DNA of 64,000 nt from JAAYOS01 sp050950785 (GTDB lineage Bacteria; Bacillota; Clostridia; Oscillospirales; JAAYOS01), in the NCBI GenBank assembly GCA_050950785.1, contig JBMNIG010000025.1:59729-123728 (forward strand). The letters are read 5' to 3'. This document shows positions 44,002 to 53,606 of the stretch, one piece after another. Under the pieces are notes generated by a model. That model ran no database searches. It had not been told where the DNA came from and saw nothing but the letters and a program-made list of their open reading frames with translations. A program made the translations under genes and the position numbers. Within the stretch, counting starts at the first letter, position 1. Each line of letters begins with the position of its first letter.

Positions 44002-45105
44002 TCAATTTATCAATTTTCTTTGCAGCTGCTTATATGCTTTTTCAAATTCGTCAGGGGTCAAGAGTTCAGCCAGTTCAAGTAAAGCAGAATCAAAACTGCT
44101 GCCTATTACGATTTCCTGCATACTAAGGGATTGAACTTTACTGGTAGGAAGAGAGATAGTTACATCGGTTCCTTGGTCTTCTTTAGTTGCAAGCACAGCA
44201 CTTCCACCATGGAGCAATGCTATCTTGCGCACTAATGCCAGGCCCATTCCATATCCACCTGTGGTACGTGGAAACTGATATGTTTCGTATGACTTGAAGG
44301 CATCAGCGATTTCAGATTGGCTCATGCCGGTGCCATTGTCAGAAACACTGATGAAACATCGTTCAGATGAAAAACGGATACTTACAACGATTTTGTTGCC
44401 TTCTCTTGTGTATTTTGCGGAGTTGCATATCAGATTCATAACAGCACGACGTATCAGCTGGGGATCAGCTGAAAGTATAAACGACTGATGTTGCGAGTCG
44501 AATCTGATCTGTATCCCTTTGATTGCCAATATTGGGCGGGCAGATAAAACTATTTCTTGGCAGAGAGAAACGATATCAGTATTAAGGAAAAACAACATAG
44601 GTGTTTCAGAATTGAGCCGAATATAGTCTGCGAAATTGCTTATCAGCCGAATTATTTGATATCCGCTCTTTGTTATTGCCGGTGGAATATTCTTGTTGTT
44701 GAACAAAACCGGTGCAATCTGCCGACGGACTTCGGTGGCAAAGCCTAAAAGGGAAGAGGGAGAAATAGACAGCTCCTGATCATTGTAATTATCGGGCAGT
44801 GGTGAAAAGATATATAGAGTAGGTGTCCCGAAAAAGACATTCAGCATGCAGCGCCTGTCTAAAAAGTCGCAATCCGAAACGGATATAGAGTCTTTTGAGT
44901 TGTTTGCCTGCGATGCAAGTTCTGCCGTCAAAGTATAAATGCCCTTTCCGATTATATCACAAATTGGTTCACCCAACATATTGATTCCAATTATTTCAGA
45001 GGCTGCGCGATTTACAAAAATAATTTTATTGTTTACAGTAGCAAGGACGTAATCACTTGTCGTGTTATACCCTTCCAACAGGTGCCTTATATGTGGTAGT
45101 TGCAT
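44002..45105 (-). CDS. Cytosolic PAS-HATPase histidine kinase-like protein without an evident H-box
   Basis: 367 residues. An N-terminal PAS-like domain (TTSDYVLATVNNKIIFVNRAASEIIGIN) precedes a helical dimerisation-like region and a HATPase_c domain: N-box LICNSAKYT, G1 SDNGTGMS, G2 GGYGMGLAL. The place where the phosphoaccepting His-Glu/Asp is expected reads FATEVRRQIAPVLF and contains no His. There is no transmembrane helix and no adjacent response regulator. ATG 45105 is preferred, because GGAGGG lies just upstream; the ATG at 45132 would sit about four bases from the predicted transcription start. Confidence 0.8.
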   Translation of the reverse strand: MQLPHIRHLLEGYNTTSDYVLATVNNKIIFVNRAASEIIGINMLGEPICDIIGKGIYTLTAELASQANNSKDSISVSDCDFLDRRCMLNVFFGTPTLYIFSPLPDNYNDQELSISPSSLLGFATEVRRQIAPVLFNNKNIPPAITKSGYQIIRLISNFADYIRLNSETPMLFFLNTDIVSLCQEIVLSARPILAIKGIQIRFDSQHQSFILSADPQLIRRAVMNLICNSAKYTREGNKIVVSIRFSSERCFISVSDNGTGMSQSEIADAFKSYETYQFPRTTGGYGMGLALVRKIALLHGGSAVLATKEDQGTDVTISLPTSKVQSLSMQEIVIGSSFDSALLELAELLTPDEFEKAYKQLQRKLIN

Positions 45106-45142
45106 AAACCCTCCAGAGCTAAACTCGCTCATATATTTTTCT

Positions 45143-45172
45143 ATTATAGTATATTCAACTGTGTGAAAACAA
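45143..45172 (-). promoter_or_regulatory. Promoter of the kinase-like gene (minus strand)
   Basis: On the minus strand TTGTTT (45172-45167), an 18-base spacer and TATAAT (45148-45143). The start site would be near 45136, supporting the downstream ATG at 45105 as the true start. Confidence 0.6.
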
Positions 45173-45290
45173 TCAGAGTACAGAGTTTATGCAAAGTTTC
45201 TCAAACAATGCAATTCGTATAAAAAAGATGCTAAAAAACCTCCGGAATCTTAGTAGATTACCAAAAGTTTAACAATCTTGAAAAATATAC

Positions 45291-45319
45291 TTGTATCCCA
45301 TTCTACACTGGTATATAAT
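45291..45319 (+). promoter_or_regulatory. Promoter of gap
   Basis: TTGTAT (45291-45296), 17-base spacer and TATAAT (45314-45319). It gives a leader of about 65 bases before the ATG. Confidence 0.75.
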
Positions 45320-45389
45320 AACTAAGGATCATTATGAACAAAAGCATATGTACTGTAGATATTTCAAGAAACAGGAGGAATCTTCAAGT

Positions 45390-46403
45390 ATGAGTATCAA
45401 AGTTGGTATTAATGGTTTTGGCCGGATCGGCCGTCTTGTATTCCGCGCAGGTCTGAATAACCCGAACATCGAATTTGTCGGGATAAACGATCCCTTCATA
45501 TCCCCTGATTATATGGCATATATGCTCAGGTACGACACTGTCCACGGCAAATTTGACGGTGAAATATCCTACACGGACGACTCCATTGTTGTAAATGGAA
45601 AAGAAGTCAAGGTCTTTGCATGCAGAGAGCCTAAAGACATTCCATGGGGCAAAGTAGGCGCTGAATATATCGTTGAGTCCACAGGTGTATTCCTCACAAA
45701 GGAAAAGGCAAATGGACACATCGAAGCCGGAGCTAAGAAGGTCGTTATGAGCGCTCCTTCAAAGGATGACACTCCAATGTTCGTTATGGGCGTAAACCAT
45801 GACAAGTACACAAGCGACATGACATTCGTTTCAAACGCTTCCTGTACAACAAACTGCCTGGCTCCTCTGGCAAAAGTCATTCACGAGAACTTTGGTATTA
45901 AAGATGGCCTTATGACAACAGTTCACGCAATAACAGCCACCCAGAAGACAGTTGACGGCCCATCTGCAAAAGACTGGAGAGGCGGACGCGCAGCTTCCGG
46001 CAACATCATTCCTTCTTCAACAGGTGCTGCAAAGGCTGTTGGAAAGGTTATTCCTGAACTCAACGGCAAACTGACCGGTATGTCAATGCGTGTTCCGACA
46101 CTTGACGTATCCGTTGTTGACCTTACAGTAAACCTTGAGAAACCTGCAACCTATGATGAGATCTGTGCTGCTGTCAAGAAGGCTGCAGAAGGCGAAATGA
46201 AGGGCATCCTCGGCTACACTGAAGACGCTGTTGTTTCCTCCGACTTTATCGGCGAGGTACGCACCTCCGTTTTCGACGCAAAAGCCGGAATCGCACTGAC
46301 CGACACCTTCGTTAAGCTCGTTGCATGGTACGACAATGAGATGGGTTATTCCAACAAGGTCGTTGACCTCATCTGCCATATGGCATCTGTAGACAACAAG
46401 TAA
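45390..46403 (+). CDS. gap: Glyceraldehyde-3-phosphate dehydrogenase
   Basis: NAD-dependent glycolytic enzyme, 337 residues. The Rossmann start IKVGINGFGRIGRLVFRAG is present, with the catalytic Cys in SNASCTTNCLAPLAKVIH. Other motifs include THAITATQKTVDGPSAKDWRGGR and WYDNEMGYSNKVVDL. ATG 45390 follows AGGAGG. Codon use is strongly biased compared with neighbours, as expected for a highly expressed gene. No pgk or tpi follows; a terminator ends the unit after gap alone. Confidence 0.97.
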   Translation: MSIKVGINGFGRIGRLVFRAGLNNPNIEFVGINDPFISPDYMAYMLRYDTVHGKFDGEISYTDDSIVVNGKEVKVFACREPKDIPWGKVGAEYIVESTGVFLTKEKANGHIEAGAKKVVMSAPSKDDTPMFVMGVNHDKYTSDMTFVSNASCTTNCLAPLAKVIHENFGIKDGLMTTVHAITATQKTVDGPSAKDWRGGRAASGNIIPSSTGAAKAVGKVIPELNGKLTGMSMRVPTLDVSVVDLTVNLEKPATYDEICAAVKKAAEGEMKGILGYTEDAVVSSDFIGEVRTSVFDAKAGIALTDTFVKLVAWYDNEMGYSNKVVDLICHMASVDNK

Positions 46404-46428
46404 TCAAGCAAATTTGATATAGCATAGT

Positions 46429-46458
46429 AATAAAGCTCCGGATTTCCGGAGCTTTATT
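46429..46458 (+). terminator. gap terminator
   Basis: AATAAAGCTCCGG (46429-46441) and CCGGAGCTTTATT (46446-46458) form a perfect hairpin with a four-base loop, 25 bases after the gap stop. Confidence 0.85.
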
Positions 46459-46520
46459 GAATTATAAACATAAACTTTAGGCTCTTCGTCAATTGTAGGG
46501 GTAGAGTATAAGTAAAAATG

Positions 46521-46576
46521 GTTCTATAATAATCGTTGGAGTTCTATTTTCTGAATCCCAACAATTATTATAGAAC
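46521..46576. repeat. 19-bp near-perfect inverted repeat
   Basis: GTTCTATAATAATCGTTGG (46521-46539) is complementary to 46558-46576 at 18 of 19 positions, the other being a G-U pair in RNA. The 18-base loop repeats GTTCTAT. It lies in the gap-secG intergenic region, between two ordinary terminators, so it is not needed to end either gene. The stem is AT-rich and lacks a following T-run. It might be a fossil of a small mobile repeat or a stable small-RNA hairpin. Confidence 0.6.
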
Positions 46577-46651
46577 AACTCAATAATGTGCAGGTAAATA
46601 AAAATATTAGGAAGACGCGTGCGAAGTGTCCCATTATATGTAGACAATAAT

Positions 46652-46681
46652 AATACAGACACAGGTATCCGTGTCTGTATT
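46652..46681 (-). terminator. secG terminator
   Basis: AATACAGACAC (46652-46662) pairs perfectly with GTGTCTGTATT (46671-46681). On the minus strand ATTATTATTG follows. It lies 25 bases after the secG stop. Confidence 0.8.
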
Positions 46682-46705
46682 CGGAAATAATATTACTTGC
46701 TAAAG

Positions 46706-46936
46706 TTAAACTATGTTCAGCATAAGTGTCAACAGAATAAAGCTGATTGCAACCCAGGTTGTGGCTTTGGCAATGCGGGCATCCCAAGTTTTTGCCTTGT
46801 TTTTAGACATAAATGTATCGGCGGCACCGGAGATAGCGCCTGAGAGGCCTGAACGTTTTCCGGACTGCAGAAGTACTGCGGCAATCAGTAACAAACAGGA
46901 AAAAACCTGAATGATTGTCAGAATCGTTTTTAACAA
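46706..46936 (-). CDS. secG: Protein translocase subunit SecG
   Basis: 76-residue accessory subunit of the SecYEG channel. It has two transmembrane helices (about 3-25 and 55-75), with the conserved loop VLLQSGKRSGLSGAISG between them. The TTG start at 46936 has GGAGG 8 bases upstream on the minus strand. secA is encoded about 1.4 kb away on the opposite strand, beyond prfB. Confidence 0.93.
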   Translation of the reverse strand: MLKTILTIIQVFSCLLLIAAVLLQSGKRSGLSGAISGAADTFMSKNKAKTWDARIAKATTWVAISFILLTLMLNIV

Positions 46937-47031
46937 AGATTACACCTCCAACGAATATTAGACTAGGGTGTTGCTTTAAGAACAAACCGAACTTAGCGTA
47001 TCATACCACAGAAAACAAAAAATATCAAGAA

Positions 47032-48153
47032 TTATTTGGCGCTAAGTTTACCTGCGGCCACAGCCTTAAGATAGGCTGTAATAAAGCCGTCGATATCACC
47101 GTCCATGACCGAGTTGATATTACCCGATTCGTAGCCTGTGCGATGGTCCTTTACAAGGGTATAGGGCATAAAAACATAGGATCTGATTTGGCTTCCCCAC
47201 TCAATCGACTTTTGGTCACCCTTGATGTCATCGATTTTTTCAAGATGCTCACGTTCTTTTATTTCAACGAGTTTTGAGCGAAGCATCATCATAGCAACTT
47301 CGCGATTTTGATGCTGACTTCGCTCATTTTGACAAGTAACGACTATTCCGCTTGGTAAGTGCGTAATGCGTACAGCGGATTCTGTTTTATTAACATGTTG
47401 TCCGCCTGCACCGCCAGAGCGGAACGTATCGATTTTAAGATCCTCTTCACGGATCTCGATATTTACATCGTCTGTTATCTCAGGCATTATCTCCACTGCC
47501 GCAAAAGAGGTGTGGCGGCGGCCTGAGGAGTCAAAAGGCGAGATTCGCACAAGTCGGTGGACGCCCATTTCGCCCTTCAGATAACCATAAGCGTTGTGTC
47601 CTTCAATAGAAACTACTGCGCTTTTTAAGCCTGCTTCGTCGCCGTCAAGATAATCAAGAACTTTATATTTGAAGCCATGGCGCTCAGCCCAACGGGTATA
47701 CATCCTGAAAAGCATCTGTGCCCAGTCTTGGGCTTCTGTTCCGCCGGCTCCTGCGTGGAAGGAAATAATTGCGTTGTTGCCGTCGTATTCGCCGTTAAGG
47801 AGTGTTTGCAATGTGGCTTCCTCAAGCATACTCTCAAGCTTGGTATACTCCAACTCCAAATCCGGAAGAAGGCTATCGTCGTCTTCTTCGATGGCAAGCT
47901 GACATAACGTTGCAACATCGTCATAGGTCGACACTATGCTGTCATAGGCTGAAACCTTATCCTTAAGTTGCTTTAAACGTTGCAGAACCCTTTGGGAGTT
48001 CTCAATATCGTTCCAAAAGCCGTCTTCGGTCGAAACAGCCTCAAGCTCTTGAATCTCGTTGCGGATCACTGTTAGATTTAACGCGCTCTCCAGATCCTTG
48101 ATCCTGGGAAGCGTGGAGTTAATCTTTTGTTTATATTCTTCAAATTCGATCAT
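47032..48153 (-). CDS. prfB: Peptide chain release factor 2
   Basis: Terminates translation at UGA and UAA, 373 residues. The SPF-type anticodon-like region is VRISPFDSSGRRHTSF and the catalytic GGQ loop is SGGAGGQHVNKTESAVR. ATG 48153 is chosen: it gives the usual N terminus and lies just after a minus-strand promoter, whereas upstream in-frame starts would precede that promoter. In many bacteria prfB needs a programmed +1 shift at an in-frame UGA near codon 25. Here the N-terminal region (LESALNLTVIRNEIQELE) reads straight through with no such site. Confidence 0.95.
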   Translation of the reverse strand: MIEFEEYKQKINSTLPRIKDLESALNLTVIRNEIQELEAVSTEDGFWNDIENSQRVLQRLKQLKDKVSAYDSIVSTYDDVATLCQLAIEEDDDSLLPDLELEYTKLESMLEEATLQTLLNGEYDGNNAIISFHAGAGGTEAQDWAQMLFRMYTRWAERHGFKYKVLDYLDGDEAGLKSAVVSIEGHNAYGYLKGEMGVHRLVRISPFDSSGRRHTSFAAVEIMPEITDDVNIEIREEDLKIDTFRSGGAGGQHVNKTESAVRITHLPSGIVVTCQNERSQHQNREVAMMMLRSKLVEIKEREHLEKIDDIKGDQKSIEWGSQIRSYVFMPYTLVKDHRTGYESGNINSVMDGDIDGFITAYLKAVAAGKLSAK

Positions 48154-48193
48154 AGCTACCCCAATCTGTCTTATTGCCGGTAAATTATTGCAT

Positions 48194-48221
48194 ATTGTAT
48201 CAACAGTCGAATTTCTGTCGA
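48194..48221 (-). promoter_or_regulatory. Promoter of prfB (minus strand)
   Basis: On the minus strand TCGACA (48221-48216), 16-base spacer and TACAAT (48199-48194). The predicted start near 48187 gives a leader of about 35 bases before ATG 48153. Confidence 0.5.
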
Positions 48222-48299
48222 CAACACTTATTATAACTGCTTGATCCATTAATGTAAAGATAGATGTGCTGTACATTCACATTGCGTTCACTTTTCAAA

Positions 48300-48328
48300 T
48301 TGTTTTTGTGCTATAATAATGATATAAT
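48300..48328 (+). promoter_or_regulatory. Promoter of secA
   Basis: TTGTTT (48300-48305), 17-base spacer and TATAAT (48323-48328). An overlapping TATAAT at 48312-48317 has no proper -35. The secA ATG is 55 bases downstream with GGAGG. Confidence 0.65.
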
Positions 48329-48382
48329 ACAAGCGTTTATACTGAGTTATATTTTGGTTTATATAAACCGACGGAGGTACTT

Positions 48383-51139
48383 ATGGGGTTATTTGATAAA
48401 ATATTCGGCACGCACAGTGAAAGGGAACTCAAGAAGATATATCCACTTGTTGATGCAATCGAAGCGCTTTCCGATGAGTACCGCCAATTATCTGACGATG
48501 AACTGAAGGGAAAGACGGAGATTTTTAGGGCGCGTCTTGCCAACGGAGAGACACTGGACGATATACTCGTTGAAGCATTTGCCACAGCAAGAGAGGCGGC
48601 TTGGCGTGTATTGGGGATGTATCCCTTCCGCGTACAGCTTATAGGTGGAATAGTTCTCCATCAAGGCAGGATAGCTGAGATGAAAACCGGTGAGGGAAAG
48701 ACACTTGTTGCAGTATTGCCCGCGTATCTAAACGGGTTGACCGGAAAAGGCGTTCACATTGTTACCGTTAACGATTACCTTGCCAGATATCATAGCGAGT
48801 GGATGGGTAAGGTATATCGGTACCTGGGTTTATCTGTCGGACTAATAGTGCACGGTGTTGATCAGGCTGACCGCAGAAAGTCATATGCCGCCGATGTAAC
48901 TTATGGGACTAATAATGAGTTTGGGTTTGATTATCTTCGTGACAACATGGCCATTTATAAGGAAAACATGGTTCAGCGCGGTCATGTATTTGCAATAGTG
49001 GACGAGGTGGACTCGATATTGATCGACGAGGCGCGCACACCGTTGATCATATCCGGACAGGGCGATAAATCTACGCAGCTATATGAGATGGCTGACAGGT
49101 TTGCTTCAAGACTTAAAGCAACAAGAGTCAGAGAACTTGATGATAGAAGTGACAATGAGGATATTGACGGCGACTACATCGTAGACGAAAAGGCTAAAAC
49201 CGTTACTCTCACAGCACAGGGTATAGCAAAGGCTGAGAGGGCGTTTAATATAGAAAACCTGTCCGACCCTGAAAACGCAACATTGGCCCACCATATAAAT
49301 CAGGCAATAAGAGCTCATGGCCTGATGAAGAGGGATGTTGACTATGTCGTAAAGGATGGCGAAGTCATAATCATAGATGAGTTCACCGGGCGTATGATGT
49401 TTGGACGCCGTTACTCGGAGGGACTGCATCAGGCAATCGAGGCAAAGGAGAAGGTAAAGGTTGAACGGGAGTCAAAAACCCTTGCCACCATCACATTCCA
49501 AAATTATTTCAGACTTTACGACAAGCTGTCTGGTATGACAGGCACGGCTCTTACAGAGACCGAAGAGTTTGGAGAAATATATAAGCTTGACGTTATTGAA
49601 ATTCCCACTAACCGCCCGATGATACGCATTGACCATCCGGATGTGGTTTACAAGACGATCGATGGTAAGAACAGGGCAATCATCAAACAGATTCAGGAGT
49701 GCAACAGGAAAGGTCAGCCCGTGCTTGTGGGAACGGTATCGATAGAGAAGAGTGAAGAGCTTTCGGCAATGCTTAAGAAAGTTGGCATTCAGCATAATGT
49801 TCTCAATGCCAAGCATCACGACAAAGAAGCCGAAATCGTTGCTCAGGCGGGCAAGCTTGGTGCTGTAACCATTGCTACTAACATGGCTGGTCGCGGTACC
49901 GACATTATGCTTGGCGGTAACGCCGAGTTTATGGCGCGCCGAGAGCTACGCAGACTTGGATATAGCGATGAGCTTATCGCTGAAGCAGACGGTCACAGTA
50001 TAACCGATGACGAAAGCATTCTTGAGGTAAGGGCTAAGTTTAATGAGCTTGTGGAGCAGTACAAAGCTGAAATCAAAGATGAGGCAAAGAAGGTCATTCA
50101 AGCCGGAGGCCTTTTTGTGATTGGAACCGAGCGCCATGAGAGCAGACGTATCGACAACCAGTTGCGAGGTCGTTCGGGAAGACAGGGAGATCCCGGTGAG
50201 AGTCGGTTCTACATTTCCCTTGAAGATGATTTGATGAGGCTGTTTGGATCTGAGCGCATTTTCAATATGATGGAAACCCTTGGTCTTGATGAGGATACGC
50301 CTATCGATCAAAAGATGCTCTCCAACGCCATAGAATCGGCACAAAAGCGGATCGAAAGCCGTCACTACCAAATGAGAAAGAATGTTCTTGAGTATGATGA
50401 CGTTATGAACAGGCAGCGTGAGATCATTTACGGTCAGCGCAAACAGGTCCTTGATGGAGAGGATCTAAAGCCGTCTATAATGTCGATGATTGAGGAAACC
50501 ATTTTTAACGCTGTAGACAGAGTGATGGGAGAGCAGAGACATGCAAACCCCACTCAGATAAAAGAAATCACACTCCAGTTTGAACCGCTGTTTCTCAAAA
50601 AGGGAGAGCTGTCCTATACTCAGCAGGAGCTTGATAATATATCAGTCGATCAAATAAAGCAGGATCTACTTGATAAAGCCATTGCATTTTATGATGCCAA
50701 AGAGCAGGAATTGACGTCTCCGGTGATGCGGGAAATCGAGCGCTATGTGCTGCTCAAGATGGTGGACCAGAAGTGGATGGATCATATTGATGCAATGCAT
50801 GAGCTTCGTAGAGGCATCGGACTACGCGCCTACGGACAGCATGACCCCAAGCTTGAATATAAGCGCGAAGGCTTCGATATGTTTGAGGCAATGATAAACT
50901 CGATCAGGGAAGATACAGTAAAGTTAGTATTCACTGCAAGAGTTCAAGGTCAGGCACCGCAGCGTGAGCAGGTAGCAAAACCTCTAAATGCTATTCATGG
51001 AGACGATGTTCCCGCGAGAAAATCCACCCCGGTGCGAAAGCAGAAGATAGGACGAAATGATCCCTGTCCCTGCGGAAGCGGCAAAAAATACAAAAAATGC
51101 TGTGGCTTTAATCCCACAGTTAGTGGTAGTAATGAGTAG
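48383..51139 (+). CDS. secA: Protein translocase ATPase SecA
   Basis: Motor of Sec-dependent export, 918 residues. Walker A is in EMKTGEGKTLVAVLPAYLN, the DEAD-like Walker B in VDEVDSILIDEARTPLI. ATNMAGRGTDIMLGG and GRSGRQGDPGESRFYISLEDDLMRLF lie in the second motor domain. The C-terminal zinc-binding SEC-C motif is intact (RNDPCPCGSGKKYKKCC). It has an ordinary Firmicutes layout and a single copy in this window. The last codons overlap the next gene. Confidence 0.98.
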   Translation: MGLFDKIFGTHSERELKKIYPLVDAIEALSDEYRQLSDDELKGKTEIFRARLANGETLDDILVEAFATAREAAWRVLGMYPFRVQLIGGIVLHQGRIAEMKTGEGKTLVAVLPAYLNGLTGKGVHIVTVNDYLARYHSEWMGKVYRYLGLSVGLIVHGVDQADRRKSYAADVTYGTNNEFGFDYLRDNMAIYKENMVQRGHVFAIVDEVDSILIDEARTPLIISGQGDKSTQLYEMADRFASRLKATRVRELDDRSDNEDIDGDYIVDEKAKTVTLTAQGIAKAERAFNIENLSDPENATLAHHINQAIRAHGLMKRDVDYVVKDGEVIIIDEFTGRMMFGRRYSEGLHQAIEAKEKVKVERESKTLATITFQNYFRLYDKLSGMTGTALTETEEFGEIYKLDVIEIPTNRPMIRIDHPDVVYKTIDGKNRAIIKQIQECNRKGQPVLVGTVSIEKSEELSAMLKKVGIQHNVLNAKHHDKEAEIVAQAGKLGAVTIATNMAGRGTDIMLGGNAEFMARRELRRLGYSDELIAEADGHSITDDESILEVRAKFNELVEQYKAEIKDEAKKVIQAGGLFVIGTERHESRRIDNQLRGRSGRQGDPGESRFYISLEDDLMRLFGSERIFNMMETLGLDEDTPIDQKMLSNAIESAQKRIESRHYQMRKNVLEYDDVMNRQREIIYGQRKQVLDGEDLKPSIMSMIEETIFNAVDRVMGEQRHANPTQIKEITLQFEPLFLKKGELSYTQQELDNISVDQIKQDLLDKAIAFYDAKEQELTSPVMREIERYVLLKMVDQKWMDHIDAMHELRRGIGLRAYGQHDPKLEYKREGFDMFEAMINSIREDTVKLVFTARVQGQAPQREQVAKPLNAIHGDDVPARKSTPVRKQKIGRNDPCPCGSGKKYKKCCGFNPTVSGSNE

Positions 51140-51947
51140 TAACCATATGGATTACCGAAAAGCATATAGGCTAATTGATACCACATATGTGATCTCCGAT
51201 GCTTTCAGTAAAGCCGGAGATATTCGCCATGGCTTTACAACAAAAAACGGCGGTGTGAGTAAAGGACAGTTCGCGTCTCTTAACATAGGTATAAGTCGCG
51301 GGGACGAAAAGAAACATGTTAAGCACAATTACCAAATTATTTCTCAACGGATAGGATTTGATCCAAAAAATGTTGCCCTAACTTCCCAGGTACATGGAGA
51401 TAATGTGAGGATCGTTGAACAGGGTGGACTCTTTGACGAACCCGTTGAAGAACCCTGTGACGCTTTGATAACAAACAAGCCGGGCATAGCGCTTTTTGTA
51501 TTCACCGCAGACTGCGTTCCGATTTTGCTATATGATCCAGTTTCTCGTTGCATAGGTGCTGTCCATGCGGGCTGGAGAGGCACGGCAAACGGCATTTTGA
51601 GGAAAACAGTAAATATGATGATGAGTGAATATGGCGCAAAGCCAGAAAACATCAAAGCGGCGATCGGACCATCTATTGGGAGCTGTTGTTTTGAAGTGGA
51701 TCGTGCAGTCTATGAAAAGCTGAAAGACGTATATCCTGAAATGGACAGTGTTACCGGCAAAAAGGGTGAAAAATATTATCCCGATTTGAAGGCTCTTAAC
51801 GGATCTATGCTAAATTGGTGCGGGATAAAGTCCGAAAGTATTTCTGTTGTTGACATTTGTACAAAATGCGAACACACAATGTTTTGGTCACATAGGCGAG
51901 ATGGAGAACGACGCGGCCTCCAGGGCGCTGTAATAGTGATGGTTTAA
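51132..51947 (+). CDS. pgeF: YlmD/YfiH family polyphenol oxidase-like protein (laccase domain)
   Basis: 271 residues. Family motifs: TSQVHGDNVRIV, FTADCVPILLYDP, GAVHAGWRGTANGI, GPSIGSCCFEVD and DICTKCEHTMFWSHRRDGERRGLQ, carrying the conserved His and Cys residues. Members have purine nucleoside phosphorylase or adenosine deaminase activity, and E. coli YfiH (PgeF) edits peptidoglycan precursors. ATG 51132 overlaps the secA stop; an ATG at 51147 is an alternative. No strong RBS is seen, so coupling to secA is likely. Confidence 0.88.
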   Translation: MSSNHMDYRKAYRLIDTTYVISDAFSKAGDIRHGFTTKNGGVSKGQFASLNIGISRGDEKKHVKHNYQIISQRIGFDPKNVALTSQVHGDNVRIVEQGGLFDEPVEEPCDALITNKPGIALFVFTADCVPILLYDPVSRCIGAVHAGWRGTANGILRKTVNMMMSEYGAKPENIKAAIGPSIGSCCFEVDRAVYEKLKDVYPEMDSVTGKKGEKYYPDLKALNGSMLNWCGIKSESISVVDICTKCEHTMFWSHRRDGERRGLQGAVIVMV

Positions 51948-51964
51948 GAAGGAGTTTTGTTGCT

Positions 51965-53517
51965 GTGAGCGGAATATGCAAGGGGTTGAGAATAGCCTTA
52001 CTTATAGTGACGGCCTTAGTTTTTATCTCAATTCAAGGCTGCCATTTTGAAACTGAAACACCCCAAGATAACCTTTTACCGTCAATACTACCTTCGGCGT
52101 CGGATGCCCCTGATATTGTGATCCCGTCAGGTGCACCAATCATCGATATATTTGGTCTGGCATTTTCATCTGCAGGCAATCTAAATCCTATAACATGCAC
52201 AAGCAGGCTGAATATGTATCTGGTACCGCTATTATATGAAGGTCTTTTGAGATCGACGGGGACTTCGAGGCTCATCCCTTGCTATGCGAGAGATTTGAAA
52301 AAGATGAGAACTCATATACTTTTTATATAAATACTGACGCACGTTTTAGTGACGGTTCAGGTCTTACCGCCTATGATGTGAAATATTCCCTTGAGCTTGC
52401 AAAAAAGAATGATACTTTCTATTCAAACAGACTTCGTTATATCAGAAATATCATAGCAGTGGATAAAGACACTGTCAGAATCGACTTATCCGAGCCGATC
52501 GGGCATCTTGAACAGCTTCTTGATATACCCATCATAAAGTCAGACAGTGCAAATTTGGTTTCACCGATCGGAACCGGGCCATATATTTATATCGAAGATG
52601 GAGATGAATGCTACCTTAGAGCTTATTCAGATTGGTGGCAAAACAGGCCGAGACCCTTTACCCGAATAGATTTGATAGACACCCCTGAGGCCGACCTTCT
52701 TATCACTTCTTTTGAGGCGGGGGCAATAAGTTTAGTGGGAAACGACCCGACAGCGACTGATCCCGTGGTTTTTGGCGGTGATTACGAAGAGTGGAGCTAT
52801 CCGACGAGCGTGATGTACTACCTGGGAGCAAATACTCAAACTGGACCGATGCAGAATGCTGATTTGCGCAAGGCATTAAGTTACGCAATCGATCGGGAGT
52901 TTATATGCGACACTGAAATGCTTAAATATGCAGATCCCTCAACACTTCCGGTCAACCCAGGCAGTAAGCTTTATAATGCCAGTATTGCAGAGACTTTGAG
53001 TTTTTCACTTGAGAAGTTCGCTCAACTCGTGTCAAATGCAGGTTATGACGAGGAAAGGCCCCTAACGATAAATATGATCGTAAACTCGGAAAATTCGTTC
53101 AAAGTTGCTGTTGCAGAGAGGATCGCTGAGGATATGCGTACCATGGGGGTAATCGTAAATCTCAGTTATCTTAAATGGACAGACTACCTTGCTGCTTTGA
53201 AAAACAATAATTTTGACGTATATTTGGCTGAGGTAAAGCTAAGAAACGATTTTGATTTGAGTGAACTGATTGCACAAAACGGGTCTCTCAACTTTGGAAA
53301 ATATTATTCTGAGGAAACTAATTTACTATTGACATCATTTAAAGACGCAGACACAGATTCGCTAAAATCCGTGTCCGGTTCGCTCTATAAAAAGCTGTCG
53401 GATGATGCTCCTATTATCCCCATTCTCTTCAAGCGCCATGTGGTGAATGCCAAGAGAGGGGTTATTGATGCAATCGATCCAACCCAGACTAACATTTTCA
53501 ACGGGATAAAAAATTAG
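51965..53517 (+). pseudogene. Family 5 extracellular solute-binding lipoprotein, one frameshift
   Basis: SBP_bac_5-type protein that would bind peptides or similar ligands for an ABC importer. The first frame (GTG 51965, AAGGAG upstream) has a lipoprotein signal ending in SIQGCHF and the mature start NPITCTSRLNMYLVPLLYEGLL. At about 52249 the frame shifts by one base. The continuation reads IDGDFEAHPLLCERFEKDENSYTFYI and runs intact to 53517, about 517 residues in total. No permease or ATPase gene is adjacent. A single sequencing error could explain it, though an orphan binding protein could also be decaying. Confidence 0.85.
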
Positions 53518-53532
53518 ATCGAATTTTATACA

Positions 53533-53561
53533 TTGACAAAGTGATCAAAACTGAGTAAAAT
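53533..53561 (+). promoter_or_regulatory. Promoter of tRNA-Arg
   Basis: TTGACA (53533-53538), 17-base spacer and TAAAAT (53556-53561), 45 bases before the mature tRNA. Confidence 0.8.
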
Positions 53562-53606
53562 AACAATGTTCGCCTCAAACGCATAGGCGTGTTCAGTTTT
53601 GAATAT

